Assembly (NCBI RefSeq): GCF_004346925.1
Contig: NZ_CP031167.1
Location: 1,632,001-1,696,000 of the forward strand
Length of the DNA: 64,000 bases
Direction: 5' to 3'
From: Stenotrophomonas sp. ASS1
GTDB taxonomy: Bacteria; Pseudomonadota; Gammaproteobacteria; Xanthomonadales; Xanthomonadaceae
Shown: piece after piece, positions 1 through 7,986 of the stretch
Numbering within the stretch: position 1 is the stretch's first letter
How the letters are laid out: each line of letters opens with the position of its first letter
Notes under the pieces: model-generated
Seen by the model: the letters and a program-made list of their open reading frames with translations, nothing else
What the model was told of the DNA's origin: nothing
Databases searched by the model: none
Program-made: the position numbers and the translations under genes

Positions 1-1314
1 CGTGTTGTCGACCGCACCGAAGGTCTGCCGCCATTCGACGTCGGCGGTCACGCCCATGCGGTCGTTGTCGTAGTGGGTGTGGCGGTAGGACTGCGCGCCC
101 AGCACGTTGCCCGCGTAGCAGTTCGGATCGTACTCGGCGGTGAAGCCCAGCCGTGGGGTGCAGCTGGCCAGGCGCTGCGCGGCGCTGCCATCGGGATTGA
201 CGAAGAAAATCTGGCCGCGGTTACTGCCGCCGTACACGGTCTTTCCACCGATGTACTCTGACTCCGGGCGACCGGCACCATCATCGCTGACCTGCGCCAG
301 GTAGGGGGGCAGCCAGTCGCCACGACCTTCCATGCGGTGCCCGTAAGCCGCCACCGAGGCCTTGAAGCCGTTGCCGCCGTCGAAGGCCGCGCGCAGGTAG
401 CCGAAGGTGTTCTCGCGCAGCGCACGCGAGCCGGAACGGTAGTTCTGGTCCAGGTACGGAATGCCGGTGAGGGTGCCGCCCAGGTTGTCGCGGTCCGGAT
501 TGGTGGCGAAGCCCTTCGGCGAGACGCTGGTGTACTCCGGCTCGTCGGCATCGTTGTAGGACAGGTAGCCGGTCAGCGTCCAGCGATCCAGCTCGGTGAT
601 GAACTTGCCGGCGATGTGGTCGTTGCTGGTCTTGCCGCTGCCATCGATCCAGTCGTGCACACGTGCGGAAGAAGCGCTGACCCAGGCGCGGGTATGCCCG
701 CCGAGCAGGCCGGTGTCGTAGCGCACGTAGTACTTGCGCACCTCGTTGTCACCGGCACCGACCACGAAGCGCAGGCGGCTGTCCTGCAGTGGGTCGCTGG
801 TGAGGAAGTTGAGCGTGCCACCCAGCGCCTCGTTCGAGCGCGAGGAGATGTCGGCAGTGCCCTGGCTGACTTCCACTGTTTCCAGGTCCAGGGTATCGAT
901 GTAGCGGTTGGCCAGCGAACCGCCACCGTAGCCCGAGCCGCCATTGGGCAGGCCGTCGATGGTGGTGCCGATCTGCTGGGTGTCACGGTTGGTCACGAAG
1001 CCGCGCATGCTGATCTGCGTGCCCCACACCGACGAACCGGTGGCATCGGCCTCGCTGACCACCACGCCGGGCACTTCGTTGAGCGCGTCGTTGACGCTGC
1101 TCATCACCGTCTGCCGGTTCAGTGTTTCCGCGCGCACCGACGTCTTCGCGTAGCTGGTGGCCTGACCAATCACCTGTACCTGGTCGAGGGTACGCGCATC
1201 GCTGCTGCGCGCTTCGCCCGTATCGCCCTGCGGTGCTTCTGCGAGGGCGTCCAGGGCGGGGGCGATCAGCAGGGCCAGCAGCGAGACACGGGGAAAACGC
1301 GCAATCGTTCGCAT
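1..1314 (-). CDS. TonB-dependent receptor, 3' part outside window
   Basis: Outer-membrane ligand-gated receptor of unknown substrate. An open frame of 438 codons starts at an ATG at 1314 and runs off the left edge without a stop. The N-terminus is a signal peptide (Arg-rich start, hydrophobic stretch ending about residue 25), followed by a TonB-box-like segment LDQVQVIG near residue 44. A plug domain follows: VNDALNEVPGVVV, then an RGF motif, an IDGLPNG segment and the plug end GGTLNFLTSDP. After this the sequence has the alternating pattern of a beta-barrel rich in Tyr, Trp and Gly. No partner gene identifies the ligand; the divergent neighbour is an OmpA-type lipoprotein. The frame is not fused or broken within the visible part. 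Confidence 0.88.
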   Translation of the reverse strand, partial: MRTIARFPRVSLLALLIAPALDALAEAPQGDTGEARSSDARTLDQVQVIGQATSYAKTSVRAETLNRQTVMSSVNDALNEVPGVVVSEADATGSSVWGTQISMRGFVTNRDTQQIGTTIDGLPNGGSGYGGGSLANRYIDTLDLETVEVSQGTADISSRSNEALGGTLNFLTSDPLQDSRLRFVVGAGDNEVRKYYVRYDTGLLGGHTRAWVSASSARVHDWIDGSGKTSNDHIAGKFITELDRWTLTGYLSYNDADEPEYTSVSPKGFATNPDRDNLGGTLTGIPYLDQNYRSGSRALRENTFGYLRAAFDGGNGFKASVAAYGHRMEGRGDWLPPYLAQVSDDGAGRPESEYIGGKTVYGGSNRGQIFFVNPDGSAAQRLASCTPRLGFTAEYDPNCYAGNVLGAQSYRHTHYDNDRMGVTADVEWRQTFGAVDNT

Positions 1315-1464
1315 CGAAACCGGACCTTCAGAGGGAGGAAACCCCGGAGTGTCGGCAGCGCCAATGACATCGGGATGACGTGGCAGCGCAGGAACGATGG
1401 CACTGTGGGGGCGGTCACGGCCTTCGGGTATGCTCGGCGCTTCAATGGACCTGAGGTGGTGGCG

Positions 1465-2994
1465 ATGCAGAAGCGATCGAAGATCTGGCTTGGAGGTGCA
1501 GCCCTGGTGCTGCTGGCAGGGTGCAACCGGACGCCCTCGGATGGAGAGGTGGCACCGCCTGCGCCAGCCACGGCGGACGAGGCCGCAGCACCGGCCGCCG
1601 CCCCAGCGGGTTCAACGGCCGCCGCCGACGGCACCGCACTCACCGACCGCGATGGCAAGCCGGTGCCGCTGGTGCCTTTCGACACCGGCAGCGTGCCGCT
1701 GAGCGACACCGCGCTGGGTGAGCTGCCGTTCTTCAGCCTGCCGCAGGGCTACGCGCCGCAGAACGCCCCGCACCCGCGCGCCTGGGCGCGCTTCCCGTTC
1801 CGGATGGGCGAGGGTGTGCATTGGGCGGAAGGTCCGAGCTGGTCGGCACGCATCGTGACCGACAGTGAGGTGGCCCCCGACAAGGCGTTCTCCGCGCTGG
1901 AAGTGCAGCGCAACTTCGACGGCGTGATCACCGCCGCTGGCGGCCGCAAGGTCTTTGAAGGCACGCTGCTGCGCGACATCTACTACGGCCCGCAACTGGA
2001 AGGCGAGATCGGGGGTGGCTTCATCGATGCGGTGAACGGTGAACAGGACGCACCCACCACCGTCTACGTGCTGCGCCAGGCCAACCGCACCGTGTGGGTG
2101 CAGCTGGCGGTGGACAGCAACGGCGCCGGTCTGGTGGTCGTGGATGACGTTCCGTTCAAGGCCACCGCGCAGTGGTCGGACAGTTTCCCGCACCTGTCCC
2201 TGCCGGCCGGCTATCGTGAGCGCAACACGCCCGAGCAGCGTGATTTCGATGCCTTCCCGTTCTGGACCGGAGATCACTTCGAACCGGTCGAGGGCCGCAC
2301 CTTCGCTGCCGATTTCGACAAGGGCGAGCGCGAATACTCGATGCATGAAGTACGCCGCAACCTTGAGGCGATGATGGCCCAGGTCAACGGCACCAAGGTG
2401 TTCGAGGGGCGCATCCCGCACGAGGCGGCCGAGGGTGTGTCGAAGCAGGTGCAGTCGTCCTACGGCAACGCGGCCAGCTACAGCTGGGACAACTACGACA
2501 CCGTGGTCTATCGCGTCGATCTGGCTGACGGCCGCCAGGTGTGGGTACATGCTCGCCTCGAATACCTCAGCGCTGGCTGGGTCGTGGTCGAGCGCAAGGG
2601 TTTCACCCAGACCGCGGCGCTGCTGCCGGCCGATGCGTTGAAGAAGAAGCTGGACAGCGACGGCCGCGTGGCGATCCAGGTCAACTTCGCCACCGACAAG
2701 GCGCAGATCCTGCCGACGTCCGAACCACAGCTGGCGCAGGTGCTGGACCTGCTGCGTGCCGATCCGTCGCTGAAACTGTCGATCGAAGGCCACACCGACA
2801 ACAGCGGCGCGGCCGCGCACAACCGCAGCTTGTCCGAGGATCGTGCGCGGTCGGTGGTGGCGGCGTTGACCGCCAAGGGGGTCAACGCCGACCGCCTGCA
2901 GGCGGCCGGCTTCGGCACCGACAGGCCGGTGGCCGACAATGGCAGCGAGGAAGGCAAGGCGCGCAATCGCCGGGTCGAGCTGGTCAAGCGCTGA
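1465..2994 (+). CDS. OmpA-family lipoprotein
   Basis: A 509-aa outer-membrane lipoprotein that probably anchors to peptidoglycan. The chosen ATG gives a textbook lipoprotein signal: basic start, hydrophobic run and lipobox LLAGC with Cys20. The open frame continues far upstream, but that extension would erase the signal peptide, so I reject it. Residues about 25-60 are an Ala/Pro linker. The middle holds two similar halves (each with a 'FPF' segment and 'KVFEG'), which suggests an internal duplication. The last 115 residues are an OmpA C-terminal domain (VNFATDKAQI, GHTDNSG, then the Asn...Leu-Ser...Arg-Ala pattern and a final RNRRVEL), the part that binds diaminopimelate in peptidoglycan. 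The specific role is unknown. Confidence 0.85.
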   Translation: MQKRSKIWLGGAALVLLAGCNRTPSDGEVAPPAPATADEAAAPAAAPAGSTAAADGTALTDRDGKPVPLVPFDTGSVPLSDTALGELPFFSLPQGYAPQNAPHPRAWARFPFRMGEGVHWAEGPSWSARIVTDSEVAPDKAFSALEVQRNFDGVITAAGGRKVFEGTLLRDIYYGPQLEGEIGGGFIDAVNGEQDAPTTVYVLRQANRTVWVQLAVDSNGAGLVVVDDVPFKATAQWSDSFPHLSLPAGYRERNTPEQRDFDAFPFWTGDHFEPVEGRTFAADFDKGEREYSMHEVRRNLEAMMAQVNGTKVFEGRIPHEAAEGVSKQVQSSYGNAASYSWDNYDTVVYRVDLADGRQVWVHARLEYLSAGWVVVERKGFTQTAALLPADALKKKLDSDGRVAIQVNFATDKAQILPTSEPQLAQVLDLLRADPSLKLSIEGHTDNSGAAAHNRSLSEDRARSVVAALTAKGVNADRLQAAGFGTDRPVADNGSEEGKARNRRVELVKR

Positions 2995-3006
2995 ACCACG
3001 CCCTCC

Positions 3007-3933
3007 TCAGTACCGCGCGTCCTTGGGTTTCGGGTCGCGCGGCCAGTCCTTGGCCTTGTTGGCGAAGTCCGGCCGCGGTTGGTTGATGAAGTAGCTGGCG
3101 ATGTCCACCGCATCCTGGTCGGGCATCACCTGCTGCCCCAGTGGCGGCTCGCGGGTCACCGCCGGCGGCATGTTGTGCTTGACGAAACCGGCCGCCTTGT
3201 ACAGGCGCGCCATGCCGGCGCCGATGTTGAAGCTGTGGTCGCCCCACAGCGGCGGGAAGGCGATATCACCGCTGGCGTCGCGCCGGCCTTCGCCGTTGTC
3301 GCCATGGCAGGCGGCACACTGCACGGCGTACAGCGCCTGGCCACGGATCGGGTCCGGGGTCAGCGTGCTGTCGATGGGGCCCTCGCTGGGGGCGGCCACC
3401 TTTGCACCGTCTGGCACGGGACTGCTCAGCCACGCCATGTAATCGAGCATGGCGCGCATCTGCGGTGAGTCCTTCGGTAGCGGCTTGCCGTTCATTGAGC
3501 GCTGCAGGCAGCCATTGATGCGCTCGGTCAGCCCGATCACCTTGCCCGGGCGCGGCATGTAACGCGGATAGGCGCCGCCGCCGGTGTTGAAATAGTGGTT
3601 GCCGAACGGTCGCTTGCCCTCGGCCATGTGGCACGAATTGCAGTTCAGATCGTTGCCGACGTTGTCCGGCAGCAGCCGTGCGGTCTCGTTGAGGAGGCGG
3701 CGGCCAAGCATCACCGATTCGGCATTGCCGAGCCCGGCGATCTCCTCGGCGCTGGGTGCGTGGTAGTGGCCGACCACCTTGCCCTGCGCATCGAGGATAT
3801 CGATCGTGCTGGCTACGGCAGCATCCAGGTCCGGGTACAGATGGCGATAGGCGAGGGTGCCGGCGCCGGCCAGCAGCACGAGGGTGACCACGCTGCCGAC
3901 CAGCAGGCGGGAGCGTTTGCGCGAACGTTTCAT
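3007..3933 (-). CDS. tsdA: TsdA-like diheme cytochrome c (thiosulfate dehydrogenase family)
   Basis: A 308-aa periplasmic diheme cytochrome c with an N-terminal membrane anchor or uncleaved signal (residues 10-30). Heme sites are CNSCH (98-102) and CAACH (206-210). The segment ERINGCLQRSMNG places Cys142 where TsdA enzymes have the cysteine that ligates the active-site heme, and PPLWGDHSFNIGAGM with a later NMP matches the TsdA C-terminal half. TsdA oxidises two thiosulfates to tetrathionate, or the reverse, exchanging electrons with c-type cytochromes. Its ATG overlaps the stop of the upstream triheme cytochrome by four bases, so the two are an operon and probable electron-transfer partners. 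The family call is strong; the substrate is inferred. Confidence 0.8.
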   Translation of the reverse strand: MKRSRKRSRLLVGSVVTLVLLAGAGTLAYRHLYPDLDAAVASTIDILDAQGKVVGHYHAPSAEEIAGLGNAESVMLGRRLLNETARLLPDNVGNDLNCNSCHMAEGKRPFGNHYFNTGGGAYPRYMPRPGKVIGLTERINGCLQRSMNGKPLPKDSPQMRAMLDYMAWLSSPVPDGAKVAAPSEGPIDSTLTPDPIRGQALYAVQCAACHGDNGEGRRDASGDIAFPPLWGDHSFNIGAGMARLYKAAGFVKHNMPPAVTREPPLGQQVMPDQDAVDIASYFINQPRPDFANKAKDWPRDPKPKDARY

Positions 3934-5276
3934 CGTGCGGCCTCCTGCGGAACGTAGTGCACCGGCTTGTCACGCACCACCCGGCGCATGCGCGCCACGT
4001 CGACCTCGCTCACCGCGCTGGCCTGGTTGCCCCAGCTGCTGCGGATGAAGGTCAGGATCTGTGCCAGCTGCGCATTCGGCAGCTGCTCGAAGCCGGGCAT
4101 GGTGAAGGCCATGCGGTCTTGCGGGGTATGCGGCGTGCGGCCGCCGATCAGGGTCACCTGCACCAGCGAGCTGGGGTCATCGGCGAACACGATCGAGTTG
4201 CCGGCCAGGGCGGGATAGACGCGCGGCATGCCGCGCCCGTCGGCGCGGTGGCAGGCCTGGCAGTGCTCGGCATAGGCCAGCGAACCGGCCACGCGGTAGT
4301 CGCCGCTACGCAGTGCGGCGGTGGTGGTGTCGGTACCCGGCGACCACTGCGCACTGCGGCCCTCGCGCGCCGGCAGCTGTTTCAGGTAGCGGGCCATCGC
4401 CAGCAGGTCGGCGTCGGACAGGTACTGCGTGCTGTGCTCGACCACGTCGGCCATGCCGCCGAAGGCCGCGGAGCGATCGGTGCGTCCGGTGCGCAGGAAG
4501 TCGACGATCTCGCCCTCGTTCCAGCTGGCCAGACCGGTTGATTCATTGCGCAGGTTCTTCGCATACCAGCCTTCCAGCACCGAGCCGGACAGGAACTGGC
4601 GGCTGCCATCATCGGCCATCGCCTTTTCCTGGAACGCCAACCCGCGTGGCGTGTGGCAGGCGCCGCAGTGGGCCAGGCCTTCCACCAGTTCGGCGCCGCG
4701 CTGCTGGCTGGCATCCAGCGACGGATCCGGGTTGAACGTACGCGGGCGTGCGAACAGCAGCTGCCACCAGGCCAGTGGCCAGCGCATGTTGGCCGGCCAA
4801 GGGATCGTGCTGTCGGCGTTGCCCTGCTTCACCGGCTGCACCGAGCCCATGAAGTAGGCGTACAGCGCCTTGATCTCGGCATCGCTGGCGATCACGTATG
4901 AGGCATACGGCATTGCCGGATACAACGGCTGCCCATCGTGACGGATGCCGCGACGGACCGCGCGCTCGAAGTCGGCGTAGTCGTAGGCGCCAATGCCGGT
5001 GTCCGGATCGGGCGTGATGTTGGTCGAGTAGATCGTGCCCATCGGCGTCTGCATACCGAGGCCACCGGCGAACGGCTTGCCGCCCGGCGCAGTGTGGCAG
5101 GCGGCGCAGTCGGCGGCGCGCGACAGGTACTGTCCCTGCGCGATCAGCGTCGGATCGTGGATGTCGACCTGCGCCGTCTGTCGCGGTGCGAACCAGTAGG
5201 GCGTGGTGCGGGCGATGCCGTAGGCGGCGGCCAACGTGGCGGCCAGGGCAATGGCGAGCTTGAGCGAGGTGCGCAT
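3930..5276 (-). CDS. triheme cytochrome c, alcohol/gluconate dehydrogenase subunit type
   Basis: A 448-aa membrane-anchored cytochrome with three c-type heme sites: CAACH (57-61), CGACH (204-208) and CQACH (339-343). The architecture and segments such as 'STNITPDPDTGIG' and 'FLRTGRTDRSAAFGGM' match the cytochrome subunits of quinoprotein alcohol and flavin gluconate dehydrogenases. No dehydrogenase subunit lies next to it. It is cotranscribed with the TsdA-like gene (4-bp overlap) and could carry electrons to or from it. I chose the ATG at 5276, which gives a clean signal peptide (MRTSLKLAIALAATLAAAYG). A TTG at 5324 also opens the frame but lies inside a regulatory palindrome and adds no signal-like sequence. 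Confidence 0.82.
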   Translation of the reverse strand: MRTSLKLAIALAATLAAAYGIARTTPYWFAPRQTAQVDIHDPTLIAQGQYLSRAADCAACHTAPGGKPFAGGLGMQTPMGTIYSTNITPDPDTGIGAYDYADFERAVRRGIRHDGQPLYPAMPYASYVIASDAEIKALYAYFMGSVQPVKQGNADSTIPWPANMRWPLAWWQLLFARPRTFNPDPSLDASQQRGAELVEGLAHCGACHTPRGLAFQEKAMADDGSRQFLSGSVLEGWYAKNLRNESTGLASWNEGEIVDFLRTGRTDRSAAFGGMADVVEHSTQYLSDADLLAMARYLKQLPAREGRSAQWSPGTDTTTAALRSGDYRVAGSLAYAEHCQACHRADGRGMPRVYPALAGNSIVFADDPSSLVQVTLIGGRTPHTPQDRMAFTMPGFEQLPNAQLAQILTFIRSSWGNQASAVSEVDVARMRRVVRDKPVHYVPQEAAR

Positions 5277-5310
5277 GGCGGCACTGTGGGCAATCCCGCG
5301 CGCGCGTTCA

Positions 5311-5324
5311 TTGATCCGGATCAA
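5311..5324. promoter_or_regulatory. perfect FNR/Anr-type box
   Basis: TTGATCCGGATCAA is an exact match to the FNR/Anr/Crp-family consensus TTGAT-N4-ATCAA. Its centre is 41-42 bp from the cytochrome ATG at 5276. An activator at the usual -41.5 position would start the message almost at that ATG, so a leaderless or very short leader transcript is possible. Anaerobic or low-oxygen control of the two cytochrome genes is inferred. The divergent hydrolase gene at 5462 is the other possible target. Confidence 0.75.
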
Positions 5325-5395
5325 TGACTGAACGGATACAGCTTGTACACCAAGCTGAATCGTTCCTGCGCTGTCATCAAGCCGTCATCCGCGCG

Positions 5396-5416
5396 CGATA
5401 GATGACCGGTCTATCG
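5396..5416. promoter_or_regulatory. inverted repeat upstream of the lipoprotein hydrolase
   Basis: A 7-bp perfect inverted repeat (CGATAGA ... TCTATCG) with a 7-base spacer lies about 45 bp before the start of the hydrolase at 5462. It looks like an operator for a dimeric regulator. No regulator gene is adjacent and no consensus is recognised. Confidence 0.3.
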
Positions 5417-5461
5417 GGGCGTTAACGTCCCAGCCTGTCTGATTCACCCCTATGACGTGAT

Positions 5462-6580
5462 ATGAAGCGCCTGCTGCTGCTGTTGCTGGCGTGCGCCGGC
5501 CTGTGGTTGGCTGCATGCTCCTCCTCCATCAATGCCTCGTCCACCTCACTCGCCGATCGGCTGATCGCACCGGGTGGCGTATCGACCCTGCTCGATCGCC
5601 CGCGCATTGCCGCGGCCATCGCCGAACTGCCCAACCGCCATGGCTTCGCGCCGGGCCGCGATGGCGTGCCGATATTCTGGCGTGTGTTCGATCCCGGCGA
5701 TTACGGCGCGCGTTACCACTACCTGCCGCAGCGCCATGAGAACGGCCTGCCGCTGGATACCGGCCTGAGCCTGGCGGTGCCGCAGCCGTTCCGCGCGCAG
5801 ACGCCGCGCGGCACCGTAGTGCTGCTGCACGGCTGGATGATGAACGGTGATTCGATGCTGCCGTGGTCGCTGCAGCTGGCCGAGTCCGGCTACCGCGTGA
5901 TCACCCTGGACCTGCGCAACCATGGCCAGTCCGGTGCCGGTCCGTCCGGATACGGCACCTACGAATCCGATGACGTGGTTGATGTGATCGGTGAGCTGCG
6001 TGCACGCGGTGAAGTGACCGGTCCGTTGTACCTGTTCGGTGTGTCCTACGGCGCGGCCACGGCGGTGTTCACCGCCGACAAGCTGGGCGACCAGGTGGAA
6101 GGCGTGGTGGCGATGGAATCGTTCGCCAATGCCGGTGTGGCGATCCGCACGATGATCCCGCACCTGATGGGACTGCAGCCGGAAGGCCTGAAGGCGCAGG
6201 CGGTGGCGTCGTACGCGCGCTGGCGCTACGGCGGCCAGGACATCAACCAGGTGATCGCCGCCGCCAGCCGCCGCATCGATGTTGACCTGGACCGCGTGGA
6301 CGTGGCGCGCGCGTTGGCCGATACCCGCGCCTGCGTACTGCTGCTGCACGGGCAGGGCGACCAGCACATTCCGGTCAGCCAGGGCCGCGAACTGGCCCAG
6401 GCCAATCCGCGCGCGCACTACATCGAGATGCGCGGCGAGGACCACATCACCCTGCCGCTGCGACTGGACCTGCTGGCGGGCGTGGTCGATGACTGGATGG
6501 CGCGCGACGAGCACCATCCGCAGAGTGCCTGCCCGGCGCCCCAGCTGCCGGCCCAGGCCGAGTGGCTGACACGCAGCTGA
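5462..6580 (+). CDS. alpha/beta-hydrolase lipoprotein
   Basis: A 372-aa hydrolase with a lipoprotein signal (run of Leu, then LAAC with Cys19), so it is probably tethered to the inner or outer membrane. The fold is shown by the oxyanion segment LLHGWMMNGDSML, the nucleophile elbow GVSYGAA with Ser near residue 195, and a late GEDH with the catalytic His near 328. An acid residue in LLHGQGDQH (about 300) completes the triad. The sequence resembles the serine-aminopeptidase/lysophospholipase group; the substrate is unknown. It stands alone, between the cytochrome operon and an MFS gene facing it, and is closed by a strong bidirectional hairpin. Confidence 0.8.
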   Translation: MKRLLLLLLACAGLWLAACSSSINASSTSLADRLIAPGGVSTLLDRPRIAAAIAELPNRHGFAPGRDGVPIFWRVFDPGDYGARYHYLPQRHENGLPLDTGLSLAVPQPFRAQTPRGTVVLLHGWMMNGDSMLPWSLQLAESGYRVITLDLRNHGQSGAGPSGYGTYESDDVVDVIGELRARGEVTGPLYLFGVSYGAATAVFTADKLGDQVEGVVAMESFANAGVAIRTMIPHLMGLQPEGLKAQAVASYARWRYGGQDINQVIAAASRRIDVDLDRVDVARALADTRACVLLLHGQGDQHIPVSQGRELAQANPRAHYIEMRGEDHITLPLRLDLLAGVVDDWMARDEHHPQSACPAPQLPAQAEWLTRS

Positions 6581-6581
6581 G

Positions 6582-6657
6582 AAAAGGGGACGGAGGGGAT
6601 TAAGTCGTTTCCCGCACAGCTGGGCCAGAAACGACTTAATCCCCTCCGTCCCCTTTT
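6582..6657. terminator. 30-bp perfect inverted repeat, bidirectional terminator
   Basis: Two perfectly complementary 30-nt arms (6582-6611 and 6628-6657) enclose a 16-nt loop. The arms begin AAAAGGGGACGG and end in a T-run on both strands, which suits termination of the convergent hydrolase and MFS genes. The length and perfection are far beyond a normal terminator, so it is probably a dispersed palindromic repeat that has taken this role. Confidence 0.7.
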
Positions 6658-6662
6658 TTCTG

Positions 6663-7802
6663 TCAGGCCACCCGTCTTGCCAGCGAGCGCGCAGACGCCG
6701 CGACGCCCAGCAGCAGCGCGGCCACGCACAGGAAGGCGAAGCCGAGGCTGGTAGCGTGTGCGAGTGCGCCGATCGCTGCCGGTCCGGCGAGGATGCCGGC
6801 GTAGCCCAGCGTGGTGACCGCAGTGATGGCGATGCTCTCCGGCATCACCCGCTGTTGGCCGGCCATCGAGAACAGCGCCGGCACGATGTTGGCGCAGCCC
6901 AGCCCGACCAGTACGTAGCCGGCCAGCGCCACCGGGAACGATGGCACCAGCGTCGCCAGGGTGAAACCCGCAGCAGCGGTGATGCCGCCGAAGACCAGGG
7001 TGCGGGTCCGGCCGAGGCGCTCGACGATGCCGTCGCCGAACAGGCGCATCGCGGTCATCGCCAGGGTGAACAGTGCAAAGCCGGCACCGGCCTGGTCACG
7101 TGGCACCTGCCGCACTTCGGCGAGGAACACCGCGCTCCAGTCCAGCATCGAGCCCTCGGCGAGGAACACCACGAAGGCCAGCACGCCGATGAACAGCACC
7201 ACGCCATGCGGCAGTGCCAGCAGGGGGCCTTCATGCAGGATCCGTTGTGGGCGCCAGTGCGGTGCCGACAGCACTGCCACCAGCAGCAGAGTGGCCACCG
7301 AAACCAACGCGGCCAGCCACAGCGGCGTACCCAGGATCAGCATGCCGGTCATGCAGCCGGCGCCGACGAAGCCGCCGATGCTGTAGAAGGCATGGAATCC
7401 GGACATCATCGCGCGCCCGGCGTCGCGCTCGACCGCGACCGCCTGCATGTTCATCGCACAATCCAGTGCACCGACGCCGGCGCCGAACACGAACAGGGCG
7501 GCGCCCAGCGCTACCGGAGAGGGCGCCAGCACCAGCAAGGGCAGGGCGCACAGCATCGTCGCGCAGGTGATCACCATCACCCGGCGGCATCCCAGCCGCC
7601 CGGTCAGCGCACCTGCCAGTGGCATCGCCAGCAGTGAGCCGAGCCCGAGGCACAGCAGCACTGCGCCGAGGCTGGCGTCGGACAGCCCGGCCTTGGCCTT
7701 GGCGTAGGGCACCATCGGTGCCCAGGCGGCGGTGGCGAATCCGGGAATGAAGAAGGCAGCGCGGGTGGCGTGCTGCTGGGCACGTGGGGATGAAGGCGTC
7801 AT
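6663..7802 (-). CDS. MFS permease, YbjJ/fucose-permease-like
   Basis: A 379-aa inner-membrane transporter with about 12 hydrophobic helices. It begins AAFFIPGFATAAWAPMVPYAK, the style of the YbjJ/FucP-like branch of the major facilitator superfamily. The Gly-Arg-Leu-Gly-Cys-Arg-Arg loop after helix 2 is the usual motif A. I prefer the ATG at 7802: the longer frame to 7859 would place a perfect operator-like palindrome (7832-7845) inside the coding region. That palindrome matches one in the glucose-catabolic region at 46169, so the cargo may be a sugar. The substrate is otherwise unknown. The gene is convergent with the lipoprotein hydrolase. Confidence 0.75.
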   Translation of the reverse strand: MTPSSPRAQQHATRAAFFIPGFATAAWAPMVPYAKAKAGLSDASLGAVLLCLGLGSLLAMPLAGALTGRLGCRRVMVITCATMLCALPLLVLAPSPVALGAALFVFGAGVGALDCAMNMQAVAVERDAGRAMMSGFHAFYSIGGFVGAGCMTGMLILGTPLWLAALVSVATLLLVAVLSAPHWRPQRILHEGPLLALPHGVVLFIGVLAFVVFLAEGSMLDWSAVFLAEVRQVPRDQAGAGFALFTLAMTAMRLFGDGIVERLGRTRTLVFGGITAAAGFTLATLVPSFPVALAGYVLVGLGCANIVPALFSMAGQQRVMPESIAITAVTTLGYAGILAGPAAIGALAHATSLGFAFLCVAALLLGVAASARSLARRVA

Positions 7803-7831
7803 GCGCGATACGAAGCTCCAAGGATCATCCA

Positions 7832-7845
7832 TGAAAACGTTTTCA
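7832..7845. promoter_or_regulatory. LacI/GalR-type operator palindrome
   Basis: TGAAAACGTTTTCA is a perfect 14-bp palindrome with the central CG typical of LacI-family operators. It lies 30 bp before the preferred start of the MFS gene. A nearly identical site is found at 46169-46182. No LacI-family gene is present in the window. Confidence 0.6.
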
Positions 7846-7986
7846 AGCGGGATCGGCAAGTGCCATGCATGACATCCAGCGACGCATACGATTGCAGTGA
7901 CCCGAATGCGTCACCGCTGATTAACGCCAAAGACGGACAGTGGCGACACGGTCGGCATCCCGCCGGCCGCTGCCGGAGATCCGTAC

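Noticed and set aside
337..1464. Upstream extension of the OmpA-type lipoprotein frame
   Set aside because: It runs antisense through the TonB receptor and would remove the lipoprotein signal that begins at 1465.
5277..5324. TTG start extending the triheme cytochrome by 16 residues
   Set aside because: The TTG is part of the FNR-type box and the extension precedes a complete signal peptide.
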